The notes under the pieces: model-generated
Seen by the model: the letters and a program-made list of their open reading frames with translations, nothing else
Databases searched by the model: none
Told to the model about the DNA's origin: nothing
Program-made: the position numbers and the translations under genes
Shown here: in pieces, positions 30,623-38,471 of the stretch
Position numbering within the stretch: position 1 is the stretch's first letter
Layout: every line of letters begins with the position of its first letter
Source: RH-AL1 sp964244495
GTDB lineage: Bacteria > Pseudomonadota > Alphaproteobacteria > Rhizobiales > Beijerinckiaceae
Length of the DNA stretch: 64,000 nucleotides
Assembly: GCA_964244495.1 (NCBI GenBank)
Contig: CAXTIU010000002.1
Span: 1-64,000 of the forward strand
Direction of reading: 5' to 3'

Positions 30623-31474
30623 ATGAAGCTGCTCGCCGCCGCCCTCGCCTGCGTCGCCACCATGTCGTCGGCGGCCGCCGCAGACCTTCCCTCCCGCACC
30701 GTGCCGAGCGGGTTCGCGCCGCCGGCGCCACCGCCTTTCACCTGGACCGGGTTCTACATCGGCGGCAACGCCGGCGCCGTCTTCAACGGCGGCAACACGT
30801 CAAACGTTTTCGGCAACAGCCCCGCCCTGGCGAACGCCGTGGCCGACGGAACGCGGCCGATGACCAGCAGCGACCGCAACAGCGGTTTCAGCGGCGGCGG
30901 CCAAATCGGCTACAATTACCAGTTCGGCACCGTCGGGTTCGGCAATATCCCGGGCGGGTTCGTGGTCGGCGTGGAGGCGGACGCCGTTTTCACCGGCGTC
31001 GACAACACGCAGATCTTCGAGAGCGACCGCGCGTCGATCTTCACGACGCGCACCGACTTCGTCGGTACGGTTCGCGGCCGCCTCGGCTACGCGACCGGCA
31101 ACTTCCTGCCCTACGTGACCGGCGGCTTCGCCTACGGCAAGGTGAGGGACAACACCACCTTCTTCGGACCGGCCGGCGCGCTGCTCTACCAGGGAGCGGA
31201 CAGTTCGCTGCGGACCGGCTACGCCTACGGCGGCGGGCTCGAACTGGCGATCCCGGTCACGTCCTTCCTGAACGTGTTCCACGCGAGCGCCGTTACGATC
31301 AAGGGCGAACTCATCCGCTATCAGCTAGGCACGAACAACCTGCTCGTCGCCAGCACCGCCAACCTTAACCCCGGCTACACACAGTCGATCCGCACCGACG
31401 GCAACCTCGCGCGCATCGACATCAACTACAAGTTTGGGGCGCCCGGGCCGGTGCCGGTGGTCGCCCGGTACTGA
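30623..31474 (+). CDS. Omp25/Omp31-type outer membrane beta-barrel protein
   Basis: The 283-residue protein begins with a signal peptide (MKLLAAALACVATMSSAAAA-DLPS), then a Pro-rich spacer, then TWTGFYIGGNAG, the standard opening of rhizobial and Brucella Omp25/Omp31 porin-like barrels. Strands alternate through GGQIGYNYQFG, VGVEADAVFTG, GTVRGRLGYATGNFLPYVTGGFAYG and end INYKFG-PGPVPVVARY. It probably forms an eight-stranded barrel in the outer membrane. I use the ATG at 30623, since the upstream ORF start at 30563 would bury the signal peptide. Confidence 0.9.
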   Translation: MKLLAAALACVATMSSAAAADLPSRTVPSGFAPPAPPPFTWTGFYIGGNAGAVFNGGNTSNVFGNSPALANAVADGTRPMTSSDRNSGFSGGGQIGYNYQFGTVGFGNIPGGFVVGVEADAVFTGVDNTQIFESDRASIFTTRTDFVGTVRGRLGYATGNFLPYVTGGFAYGKVRDNTTFFGPAGALLYQGADSSLRTGYAYGGGLELAIPVTSFLNVFHASAVTIKGELIRYQLGTNNLLVASTANLNPGYTQSIRTDGNLARIDINYKFGAPGPVPVVARY

Positions 31475-31501
31475 GGCACGAGACCAACCCTCCGCGCCGC
31501 C

Positions 31502-32260
31502 TCATACGATCCTGAGCCGGAGATCGGGCAAACCGGCGATCGACGCCACCAGCTCGTCGCCGCGCTTGACCGGGCCGACGCCGGCCGGGGTGCCCGTCAT
31601 GATGACGTCACCAGCCTTGAGCTCGCTGCCGCGCGACAGTTCGGCGATCTGTTCGGCGACGCTCCAGATCATGTCGGCGAGATCGCCCTCCTGCTTGACC
31701 ACGCCGTTGACGCTCAATCGGATCGCGCCGGCATCGAGACGCCCGGCCCGCGACAGCGGGACGATCGGCCCAACCGGGGCGGAATGGTCGAAACCTTTGC
31801 CGATCTCCCAAGGTCGACCGCCGTCCTTCATCCGTTGCTGGGCGTCGCGCCGGGTCATGTCGAGGCCGACCGCGATGCCGTAAACGTGGCGTGGCGCGTC
31901 CGCGACCGGGATGTCGCGACCGCCGCCATGCAGGAAAACCACCAGCTCCAGCTCGTGATGGTAGCTTTCCGTAAGCGGCGGATAGGCGTGCCTCCCGACC
32001 GTCCCGGTGGGGATGAACTGCACGGCGTCCGACGGCTTCTGGAAGAAGAACGGCGGCTCGTTCTTGGGATCGCTGCCCATCTCCTTGGCATGCTCGGCGT
32101 AGTTGCGGCCGATGCAGTAGATGCGGCGGACCGGGAAACGACCGCCGCCAACGATCGGAACGAAGGGCTGCGGCAGGTCGAAGAGGACCTTGTCACCGTG
32201 CCCGGAAGGCGCATCGTCGGAAGCGATCTCGCCTCCCTCCACCATACCTGCGTCCGCCAT
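31502..32260 (-). CDS. Fumarylacetoacetate hydrolase family protein
   Basis: The 252-residue protein has the FAH catalytic core: RRIYCIGRNYAEHAKEMG, PFFFQKPSDAV, the metal ligands in YHHELELVVFLHGGGRDI and VGLDMTRRD, and VIMTGTPAGVGPVKRGD. Members are hydrolases or decarboxylases that cleave C-C bonds in aromatic and sugar-acid catabolism; the substrate cannot be told. The ATG at 32260 follows AAGGAT and is preferred over the ORF start at 32308. It stands alone and converges on the porin gene. Confidence 0.9.
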   Translation of the reverse strand: MADAGMVEGGEIASDDAPSGHGDKVLFDLPQPFVPIVGGGRFPVRRIYCIGRNYAEHAKEMGSDPKNEPPFFFQKPSDAVQFIPTGTVGRHAYPPLTESYHHELELVVFLHGGGRDIPVADAPRHVYGIAVGLDMTRRDAQQRMKDGGRPWEIGKGFDHSAPVGPIVPLSRAGRLDAGAIRLSVNGVVKQEGDLADMIWSVAEQIAELSRGSELKAGDVIMTGTPAGVGPVKRGDELVASIAGLPDLRLRIV

Positions 32261-32574
32261 GTCCGATCCTTCGCCGATGCCCGATCCTGCTCGAGGCGGA
32301 CCGTACAACGATTATCGCGCGAGATGGATGCGCTCGTTGACGGGCCGCCTTTTTCCTTCTACGACATCGCCTCCCCGACGGGACCGCCCGTCGGGCACGC
32401 ACCCGTGGCCGCGCCTGAGCGTGGCCTGTCGGCTTGTCCATCCCAGACCATGGTGGAAGGCAGTAGGAGGGCGCGTTCCTCCACCTTGCCGGTGGACGAC
32501 GCGATCGTGAGGGTGGCGGCTCCCGCCGGCCTTTCCGTGTCCAGCCCGGCGCCAGACCGCACAGGGGACACGCG

Positions 32575-33192
32575 ATGACGAAGCGCGCCGAGTCAAAGTA
32601 CAAGATCGACCGCCGCATGGGCCAGAACATCTGGGGGCGTCCCAAGAGCCCGGTGAACCGCCGCGAATACGGCCCCGGCCAGCACGGCCAGCGCCGCAAG
32701 GGAAAGATGTCGGACTTCGGCACGCAGCTGAAGGCCAAGCAGAAGCTCAAGGGCTATTACGGCAACATCTCCGAGAAGCAGTTCCGCAAGTACTACGAGG
32801 AGGCGATCCGCCTCAAGGGCGACTCCGGCGACAACCTGATCGGGCTCCTTGAGCGTCGCCTCGATGCGGTCGTCTACCGCGCCAAGTTCGTCGCCACCGT
32901 CTTCGCCGCCCGGCAGTTCGTCAACCACGGCCACGTCAGGGTGAACGGCCGGCGCGTCAACATCCCATCCTTCCAGGTCAAGGTCGGCGACCTGATCGAG
33001 GTCAAGGACTCCTCGCGCGAACTCGCCTTCGTGCTGGAGGCCAGGGACCTCGCGGAGCGCGACGTGCCGGATTATTACGAGGTCGACCAAGCCAAGATGA
33101 ACGCCAAGGTCACGCGCGTCCCGCTCCCCAACGAGGTGCCGTACCCCATCATCATGGAACCGAACCTCGTCATCGAGTTCTACTCGCGCTAG
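32575..33192 (+). CDS. rpsD: 30S ribosomal protein S4
   Basis: S4 is a primary 16S rRNA binder that nucleates the 30S body. The 205-residue sequence is typical of alphaproteobacteria: MTKRAESKYKIDRRMGQNIWG, GQHGQRRKGKMSDFG, then the S4 RNA-binding domain (LERRLDAVVYRAKF...NHGHVRVNGRRVNI), ending NLVIEFYSR. AGGGGA lies about six bases before the ATG. As usual in this group it stands apart from the large ribosomal protein operons. The 314 bases between it and the divergent FAH gene show no further gene. Confidence 0.98.
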   Translation: MTKRAESKYKIDRRMGQNIWGRPKSPVNRREYGPGQHGQRRKGKMSDFGTQLKAKQKLKGYYGNISEKQFRKYYEEAIRLKGDSGDNLIGLLERRLDAVVYRAKFVATVFAARQFVNHGHVRVNGRRVNIPSFQVKVGDLIEVKDSSRELAFVLEARDLAERDVPDYYEVDQAKMNAKVTRVPLPNEVPYPIIMEPNLVIEFYSR

Positions 33193-33209
33193 TCGAACGA
33201 TCCTGAGCA

Positions 33210-33237
33210 GGGCGGCGAAGCATCGAGTCCGCCGCCC
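33210..33237. terminator. Hairpin after rpsD, possible terminator
   Basis: A perfect eight-base inverted repeat, GGGCGGCG / CGCCGCCC with a 12-base loop, lies 18 bases after the rpsD stop and between convergent genes. It lacks a T-tract, so it may be an RNA-stabilising or Rho-assisted element rather than a classic intrinsic terminator. Confidence 0.45.
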
Positions 33238-33286
33238 GAAGCATCGGAACGGCCGGGAACCGCCACGCGGTCTTCGGCCATGCGTT

Positions 33287-34492
33287 CTATCTCGTGGCCT
33301 TCAGCGCGCCCTTGCCGACGAGCGCGTCGTAGACCATCGCCTTGAGGATGGCGCGATAGCGGACGCGCTGCCGGGGCGCCTGCACCAGGAGGATGGCGAA
33401 CAGGTCCTCCGCAGGATCGACCCAGAAGTAGGTGCCGGCGACCCCCGACCAGTTGAACTCGCCGACCGAGCCGGGATAGGCGGCGGCGCCAAGCTCGGTG
33501 CGCACCGCGAAACCGAGGCCGAAGCCGAAACCCGCCCCGAGCAGCGAGCCCGGCAGACGCGTGACGCCGGTCGCCGGGCCGACGTGGTCGGACGTCATGA
33601 AGCGCAGGCTGCGCGGGCTCAGGATCGTCGCCTCATTCGACCTGCCGCCAGCGAGCAGCATGCGCGCGAACCGGGCGTAGTCGTCGATCGTCGAGACCAG
33701 TCCCATGCCCCCCGGCTCGAAGGCGCGAACCTCCGTTGGATCGAACATGGGGAGGCCGTCGGCGGCGAGCGTGTCGTCGGCGAAGGGTTCGGCGATGCGC
33801 GCCGGATCGATGCCGGGCACGCTGAACGCGGTCTCGGCCATGCCGAGAGGCTCGAACACCCGTTGCTTCAGCACCTGCCCGAGTGTCCGTCCGGCCGCGA
33901 CCTCGACCACGCGTCCGAGGACCTCGGTGGCGTGGCTGTAATCCCAAACCTTGCCAGGCTGGTGAGCCAGCGGCAACGCGGCGATGCGGTCGGCGAAGCC
34001 TTGGTTGGTGGGATCTCCCGACAGCAGGTCGGCGGCCCGATAGTGCGGCGCCACGGGACCGCCGTTGCGCTCGTAGATCAGGCCGGCGGTATGGCGCAGC
34101 AGGTCGTGGACGCTCGCCGGGCGCTCCGGCGCGACGAGCCGGCCGTCCTCCAGCACTTGGGCTTCGGCGAAGGCGGGGATGAAGTCGGCGATCGGTTGGC
34201 CGAGGTGCAGCCGGCCTTCCGACGCCAGCATCATCGTGGCGACGGAGACAATCGGCTTGGTCATCGAGTGAATGCGGAAGATGGTGTCGAGCGTCATCGC
34301 CGCGCCGGCTGAGCGACGACGGCCCCAGGCGCGCCGCGCCACGGCCTCGCCATGCCGTTCGATCAGCAGCACCGCCCCCGGCACGCGGCCCTGCGCGATT
34401 TCGAGGGCGAAGAAGGTCTCGATGCGGGCGAGCCGTGCCCCCGAGAAGCCGGCCACGTCCTTCATCGGCCCGTCGTCCCGTCTCGCGCTCAT
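33287..34492 (-). CDS. Serine hydrolase of the beta-lactamase class C / EstB esterase fold
   Basis: The 401-residue protein has the SxxK nucleophile motif SMTK (residues 76-79) and a YSH motif at 185-187 where class C beta-lactamases have YAN. This is the pattern of EstB-type esterases and PBP-like hydrolases rather than true AmpC. No signal peptide is seen, arguing for a cytoplasmic esterase. It begins 13 bases after the end of the alpha/beta hydrolase gene, so the two are probably co-transcribed. Antibiotic resistance should not be inferred. Confidence 0.88.
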   Translation of the reverse strand: MSARRDDGPMKDVAGFSGARLARIETFFALEIAQGRVPGAVLLIERHGEAVARRAWGRRRSAGAAMTLDTIFRIHSMTKPIVSVATMMLASEGRLHLGQPIADFIPAFAEAQVLEDGRLVAPERPASVHDLLRHTAGLIYERNGGPVAPHYRAADLLSGDPTNQGFADRIAALPLAHQPGKVWDYSHATEVLGRVVEVAAGRTLGQVLKQRVFEPLGMAETAFSVPGIDPARIAEPFADDTLAADGLPMFDPTEVRAFEPGGMGLVSTIDDYARFARMLLAGGRSNEATILSPRSLRFMTSDHVGPATGVTRLPGSLLGAGFGFGLGFAVRTELGAAAYPGSVGEFNWSGVAGTYFWVDPAEDLFAILLVQAPRQRVRYRAILKAMVYDALVGKGALKATR

Positions 34493-34505
34493 CGGTGCTC
34501 CGGGT

Positions 34506-35057
34506 TCACGAAAGGCTCTTGAGGAAGCCGGCGAAGCGCATCAGCCCCTCCGGCCACGGTCCGTGACCGCTCTCGTCGTCGAGGTGGCCCGATGCCCCGG
34601 CGTCGACCAGTTCGATGCGCCAGGCCTTCGCCAGTTCCTCGCTCTCCTCGAAGGACCCGTGATCGTCGTCGCGACTGGCGATCAGCACGGCCGGAAACGG
34701 CAGCGGTGTCAGCGGGAGATCGGCGAACGTTGGATCGACGGCTTCCAGAGAGCGCAGCACCCTGACGGCGGGCGGCGCGACGAGGAAGGCGCCGACGACC
34801 CGGTCGCAGACGCGCTCGGCGGCGTGCGCGATGGTGGCGACGCCGAGACCGTGCCCCACGAGCACCACCGGCCGCGTCGCCGCGTGGACCGCCGACACCA
34901 GTCCCTCGCCCCAGGACGCGAGGCGCGGATGACGCCAGTCCTCCTGCGCCATCCGCCGGGCGGTCGGCAGCTTCTGCTCCCAGCGGCTGTACCAATGGTC
35001 CGACGTTCCGCCGCCCAGGCCCGGTACGATGACGATGTCGACGTCGGAGGTTTTCAT
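34506..35057 (-). CDS. RBBP9/YdeN-type alpha/beta hydrolase lacking the nucleophile serine
   Basis: This is a 183-residue protein of the RBBP9/YdeN serine hydrolase family: VPGLGGGTSDHWYSRWEQKLPTARR, then the elbow VVLVGHGLGVATIAH, and the C-terminal GHLDDESGHGPWPEG with the catalytic His. The elbow reads GHGLG (residues 68-72); the usual nucleophile Ser is Gly70, encoded GGT. The rest of the site (the Asp in ASRDDDHGSF and the His) is kept. Either the protein is a non-catalytic binding protein or a single base change inactivated it. It precedes the esterase gene by 13 bases. Confidence 0.87.
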   Translation of the reverse strand: MKTSDVDIVIVPGLGGGTSDHWYSRWEQKLPTARRMAQEDWRHPRLASWGEGLVSAVHAATRPVVLVGHGLGVATIAHAAERVCDRVVGAFLVAPPAVRVLRSLEAVDPTFADLPLTPLPFPAVLIASRDDDHGSFEESEELAKAWRIELVDAGASGHLDDESGHGPWPEGLMRFAGFLKSLS

Positions 35058-35099
35058 GAGCGTGAACCGATGGATGAAACCTGACGCATGATGCCCGTA

Positions 35100-35384
35100 T
35101 CAGGCGCCTGGAACAGCCCAAACATCCAAGGTCGCGGCATCGCGGCGCATTTCCCTCACCGGACCGTATTCGGGGGAGGTCCAGAAGGCGTGAATAGCCT
35201 CGATGGACGGGAACTCGAACAAGGCTACGCCACGCCCATCCTGCCGTCCTTCGAGGCGTTCAGCCGTTCCACCCCTCACGTGCCTCCCTCCGAATTCCGC
35301 GATGAGCGGCGTGACCGCCTTCCGGTATCGCCCGAACCGTTCCGCGTCGGTGATCGTGGCCACTACAACCATGTAAGCTGTCAT
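35100..35384 (-). CDS. DUF1330 domain protein
   Basis: The 94-residue protein has the ferredoxin-like DUF1330 pattern: MTAYMVVVATITDAERFGRYRKAVTPLI, then GGTAERLEGRQDGRGVALFEFPSIEAIHAFWTSPEY. Members are small dimeric alpha/beta-barrel proteins, some binding small molecules. Its function is unknown. It lies between tatC and the hydrolase pair on the same strand. Confidence 0.88.
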   Translation of the reverse strand: MTAYMVVVATITDAERFGRYRKAVTPLIAEFGGRHVRGGTAERLEGRQDGRGVALFEFPSIEAIHAFWTSPEYGPVREMRRDAATLDVWAVPGA

Positions 35385-35440
35385 CAGGCTGCTCCATCAG
35401 GGACCCTTATCCTCGCGTTCGAGGCCCGCCTACACCGGAC

Positions 35441-36217
35441 CTACGTCGACTTGGCCGCCTCCGCCGCGCGACGCCGCTCCATCAGGGCGACCACGAGGAT
35501 GGCCCCCTCGTAGAGCCCGATGGCCGGAACCGCGAGCGCGAGCATGGAGAAGGCGTCGGGCGGCGTCAGGACGGCGGCGGCGGCGAAGACGAGAACCACG
35601 GCGTAGCGGCGCTTGGCGCGCAGGAACTTGGTATCAACGATGCCGATCTGCCCGAGCAGCGTGATGATCACGGGAAGCTGGAACATCACGCCGAAAGCGA
35701 AGATCAGCGTCATGATCAGCGACAGGTATTCGCTGACGCGCGGCAGCAGCTCGATCTGGGCGCGGCCTGGCGTCTTCGCCTGCTCCATGCCGATGAAGAA
35801 GTGCAGCAGGTTCGGCATCACCACGAAATAGACAAGGAGCGCACCGAACAGGAAGAACACCGGCGTCGCGATGAGGTAAGGCCTGAACGCGTTACGCTCG
35901 TGCTTGTAGAGGCCGGGTGCGACGAAGGCGTAGATCTGCGAGAAGATGACGGGACAGGCGAGGTAAGCGGCGGCGAAGAAAGCCACCTTGATCTGCGTGA
36001 AGAAGTATTCCTGCGGTGCCGTGTAGATCAACCGTGCGTCCGGACCGGCGACGTGGGTGTAGGGCACCACCAGGACGTTGTAGAAGGTCTTCGCGAAGAA
36101 GAAGCAGATGATGAACAGGACGAGGAACGTCGCCAGCGCCTTGATCAGGCGCGTGCGGAGTTCGAGGATATGTTCCATGAGAGGCGCTTTCGTCGCCTCG
36201 ATGTCCGCATCGGTCAT
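35441..36217 (-). CDS. tatC: Twin-arginine translocase subunit TatC
   Basis: TatC recognises twin-arginine signal peptides and forms the core of the pathway exporting folded proteins. The 258-residue protein has six hydrophobic segments and the conserved MEHILELRTRLIKAL N-terminal region, FAPGLYKHERNAFRPYL and FQLPVIITLL motifs. I use the ATG at 36217 (MTDADIEATKAPL), as the ORF extension is basic and unlike TatC. It is the third gene of tatA-tatB-tatC; serS, which often follows in this group, does not. Confidence 0.97.
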   Translation of the reverse strand: MTDADIEATKAPLMEHILELRTRLIKALATFLVLFIICFFFAKTFYNVLVVPYTHVAGPDARLIYTAPQEYFFTQIKVAFFAAAYLACPVIFSQIYAFVAPGLYKHERNAFRPYLIATPVFFLFGALLVYFVVMPNLLHFFIGMEQAKTPGRAQIELLPRVSEYLSLIMTLIFAFGVMFQLPVIITLLGQIGIVDTKFLRAKRRYAVVLVFAAAAVLTPPDAFSMLALAVPAIGLYEGAILVVALMERRRAAEAAKST

Positions 36218-36311
36218 GGTGTCGCGCCGGCGGGCTCCGCCGCGCCCTCCTCGCGTGTCGGGGTGCGTTCCCCCACCCTTGGGACTGACGGATCGCCCGT
36301 GAAAGCCGGGT

Positions 36312-36866
36312 TCAGGCGGACGACGACACCACGGACGCCTCCACGGCCGTATCGACGCGATGGTGGGTCCCGGCCGCCTCGGCACGAGGCGCCGCGGCGT
36401 GAACCGTCTCGGCGTGCGCCGCGCGCGGGACGGGTCGATCGGTGGCGGGCGCCGTCGCAGCGACGGCTTCGCACGGCGCGAGGTTGTCCTCGGCGGCGAT
36501 CTGGCGCGGCTCGGGACCCGCAGCCTCCATCGAACGGGCAGGATCGGTCGGCGATGACACCGTGTCCATGGTCATCGGCTTGCCCTCGATCGCGCCGGTG
36601 AGATGGCTTTTCAGGTCGGCGACCGCGTCGAAACCGACGCCGGCCTTGGCGGCGGCGGCGAGGTTGCGGGCCTCCTCGCGCAGGTCGGCCATGTCGGCCT
36701 CCCGCATCGCATCCATGAACTGGCCCTGGAACTCGCTCGCCATGCGCCGCATCTTGCCGACGAACTGGCCGACCTGCCGCAACACGCGCGGCAGGTCCTT
36801 CGGCGGGATGAAGATCAGCGCGATCGCCCCGACGATGAGCAGTTTGCTGGCATCAAAATCGAACAT
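36312..36866 (-). CDS. tatB: Sec-independent translocase protein TatB
   Basis: TatB works with TatC in signal-peptide binding. The 184-residue protein has the short N-terminal membrane helix (LLIVGAIALIFIPP), the hinge residues KDLPRVLRQVGQFVGKMRRM, and a long amphipathic helix, then a low-complexity Ala/Glu/Pro tail. The longer length than TatA and the KDLPRVLR motif distinguish it. It sits 29 bases after tatA and 94 bases before tatC. Confidence 0.95.
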   Translation of the reverse strand: MFDFDASKLLIVGAIALIFIPPKDLPRVLRQVGQFVGKMRRMASEFQGQFMDAMREADMADLREEARNLAAAAKAGVGFDAVADLKSHLTGAIEGKPMTMDTVSSPTDPARSMEAAGPEPRQIAAEDNLAPCEAVAATAPATDRPVPRAAHAETVHAAAPRAEAAGTHHRVDTAVEASVVSSSA

Positions 36867-36895
36867 CGTGCGCTGACCTCGATCCGTTATCGGCT

Positions 36896-37186
36896 TCAGC
36901 TCGCCTTGCGACTCTCGGGAGCCGTGTCGCCATGCACGACTTGGCCATGCGAGACCGGCTGCGACGCGGCCGTGGGCACCGGCTGCGGGAACTGGTCCAG
37001 CGTCCTGACCGGCTCGATCGGGCGCACCGCCGGTTTCGGCTCGTCATCCTCCGACAAGCCCTTCTTGAAGCTCTTGATGCCCTTGGCAACGTCGCCCATC
37101 ACGTCGGAAATCTTGTTCTTCCCGCCAAAGAAAAGGAGAAGCACCGCTCCGAGAATGATCCAGTGAATGATGGACATGCTGCCCAT
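36896..37186 (-). CDS. tatA: Sec-independent translocase protein TatA
   Basis: TatA polymerises to form the Tat translocation pore. At 96 residues it has the MSIIHWIILGAVLLLFFGG membrane helix with the Phe-Gly hinge, then the amphipathic helix (KNKISDVMGDVAKGIKSFKKGLSEDD) and an acidic tail. GGAGG lies six bases before the ATG at 37186, which fixes the start; the ORF extension upstream is spurious. It begins 184 bases after nagZ ends. Relatives usually carry scpA and scpB in that gap; here there is no room for them. Confidence 0.96.
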   Translation of the reverse strand: MGSMSIIHWIILGAVLLLFFGGKNKISDVMGDVAKGIKSFKKGLSEDDEPKPAVRPIEPVRTLDQFPQPVPTAASQPVSHGQVVHGDTAPESRKAS

Positions 37187-37370
37187 GGCAGACCTCCGTT
37201 CGCGCCCGCTATTACTTCCCCATGACTTATGCGGGTCGAGGGGTGAAAACAAGGCGCGTGAGCGGCGGCCGCCGGCAGCCGAAGGGACAACGGTGTACCG
37301 CTGCGCTTCGCAGGCGCACCATGCTCGACGAGACGACCGGAACCGGCGGCCGCGAGATCGCGGTGGAGAA

Positions 37371-38390
37371 CTAGGCGGGACGACCAATCATCGTCAGCAC
37401 GCCTTCGAACCGCCGTGTCGCGTCCACCACGTCGAAGGTCGATCGTGGGCCGCGCGTCGCCGCCATTGCCCTGTCGACGCGCGCCCGGCTCGCGCCAGCC
37501 AGCACCGGGCTCGCGGCGGCGACCTGCTCCGCCTCGACACGGTCGCCGTTGCAATGAAGGGCGACATCGACACCGGCGGCGAAGAGGGCGGCGGTCTTGT
37601 CACGGAAGCCACCCGGCAACGCCTTCATCGACACGTCGTCGCTGAACAGGAGGCCCTCGAACCCGATGGCGCCGCGCACCACGTCGCCGATGACGGTCGG
37701 CGAGATCGTCGCCGGGCGCTCGGGGTCGAGCGCCGCGTAGACGACGTGGGCGGTCATCGCGGCCGGCAGATCGTTGTTGATGCGGAACGGCTCGAAGTCG
37801 GAGGCCGCGAGGTCGGCGAGCGGCGTTTCGACGATCGGCAGCGCCAGGTGGCTGTCGGCCTTCGCCCGGCCGTGCCCCGGCACGTGCTTCATCACCGGCA
37901 ACACGCCGCCGGCGAGCAGGCCATCGGCGGCGGCGCGGCCCAGGCGGGCGACGGCCGCCGGATCGTGGGCATAGGCGCGGTCGCCGATGATGTCGTGGGC
38001 GCCCAGGACCGGCACGTCGAGCACCGGCATGCAATCGACATCGATGCCCAGCGCCGCGAGATCCGCCGCGATCAAGCGGGCGGAAAGGCGGATCGCGTCG
38101 GCCCGCTCGTCGAGATCGGCGAGGGCGGCGAAGCGGGCGGCGGCCGGGTAGCGCCGCCAAGACGGCGCGCTCAGGCGCTGGACGCGACCGCCCTCCTGGT
38201 CGACGAGGAGCATGGCATCGTCGCGGCCGAGCGCCGCTCGGATTTCCGACGTCAGCCGAAGGACTTGCTCGGGTGTCTCGATGTTGCGGCGGAACAAGAT
38301 CACGCCGAGCGGCGCCGCGTCCCTCAGGAACGCGCGCTCGTCGGCACCGAGCGTGGAGCCGAGGCAACCGCAGACGAAGGCGCGGGTCAC
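37371..38390 (-). CDS. nagZ: Beta-N-acetylhexosaminidase NagZ
   Basis: NagZ removes N-acetylglucosamine from anhydromuropeptides during peptidoglycan recycling in the cytoplasm. The 339-residue GH3 enzyme shows LVDQEGGRVQRL, the catalytic-loop motif KHVPGHGRAKADSH (residues 168 onward), and the nucleophile motif SDDVSM (about 250-254). No signal peptide is present, as expected. It follows the SPOR gene and lies upstream of tatA on the same strand. Confidence 0.95.
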   Translation of the reverse strand: MTRAFVCGCLGSTLGADERAFLRDAAPLGVILFRRNIETPEQVLRLTSEIRAALGRDDAMLLVDQEGGRVQRLSAPSWRRYPAAARFAALADLDERADAIRLSARLIAADLAALGIDVDCMPVLDVPVLGAHDIIGDRAYAHDPAAVARLGRAAADGLLAGGVLPVMKHVPGHGRAKADSHLALPIVETPLADLAASDFEPFRINNDLPAAMTAHVVYAALDPERPATISPTVIGDVVRGAIGFEGLLFSDDVSMKALPGGFRDKTAALFAAGVDVALHCNGDRVEAEQVAAASPVLAGASRARVDRAMAATRGPRSTFDVVDATRRFEGVLTMIGRPA

Positions 38391-38471
38391 CGGCGCGGAC
38401 GCCCGGCCTGCCGTGGGAGCGCCCGTTCGACGTGGCTCGCCACCGATCGCTCCGTTCTCGTCACTGATCGT

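Noticed and set aside
33287..34492. Beta-lactamase resistance gene
   Set aside because: SMTK is present but YSH replaces the class C YAN and there is no signal peptide; an EstB-type esterase fits better.
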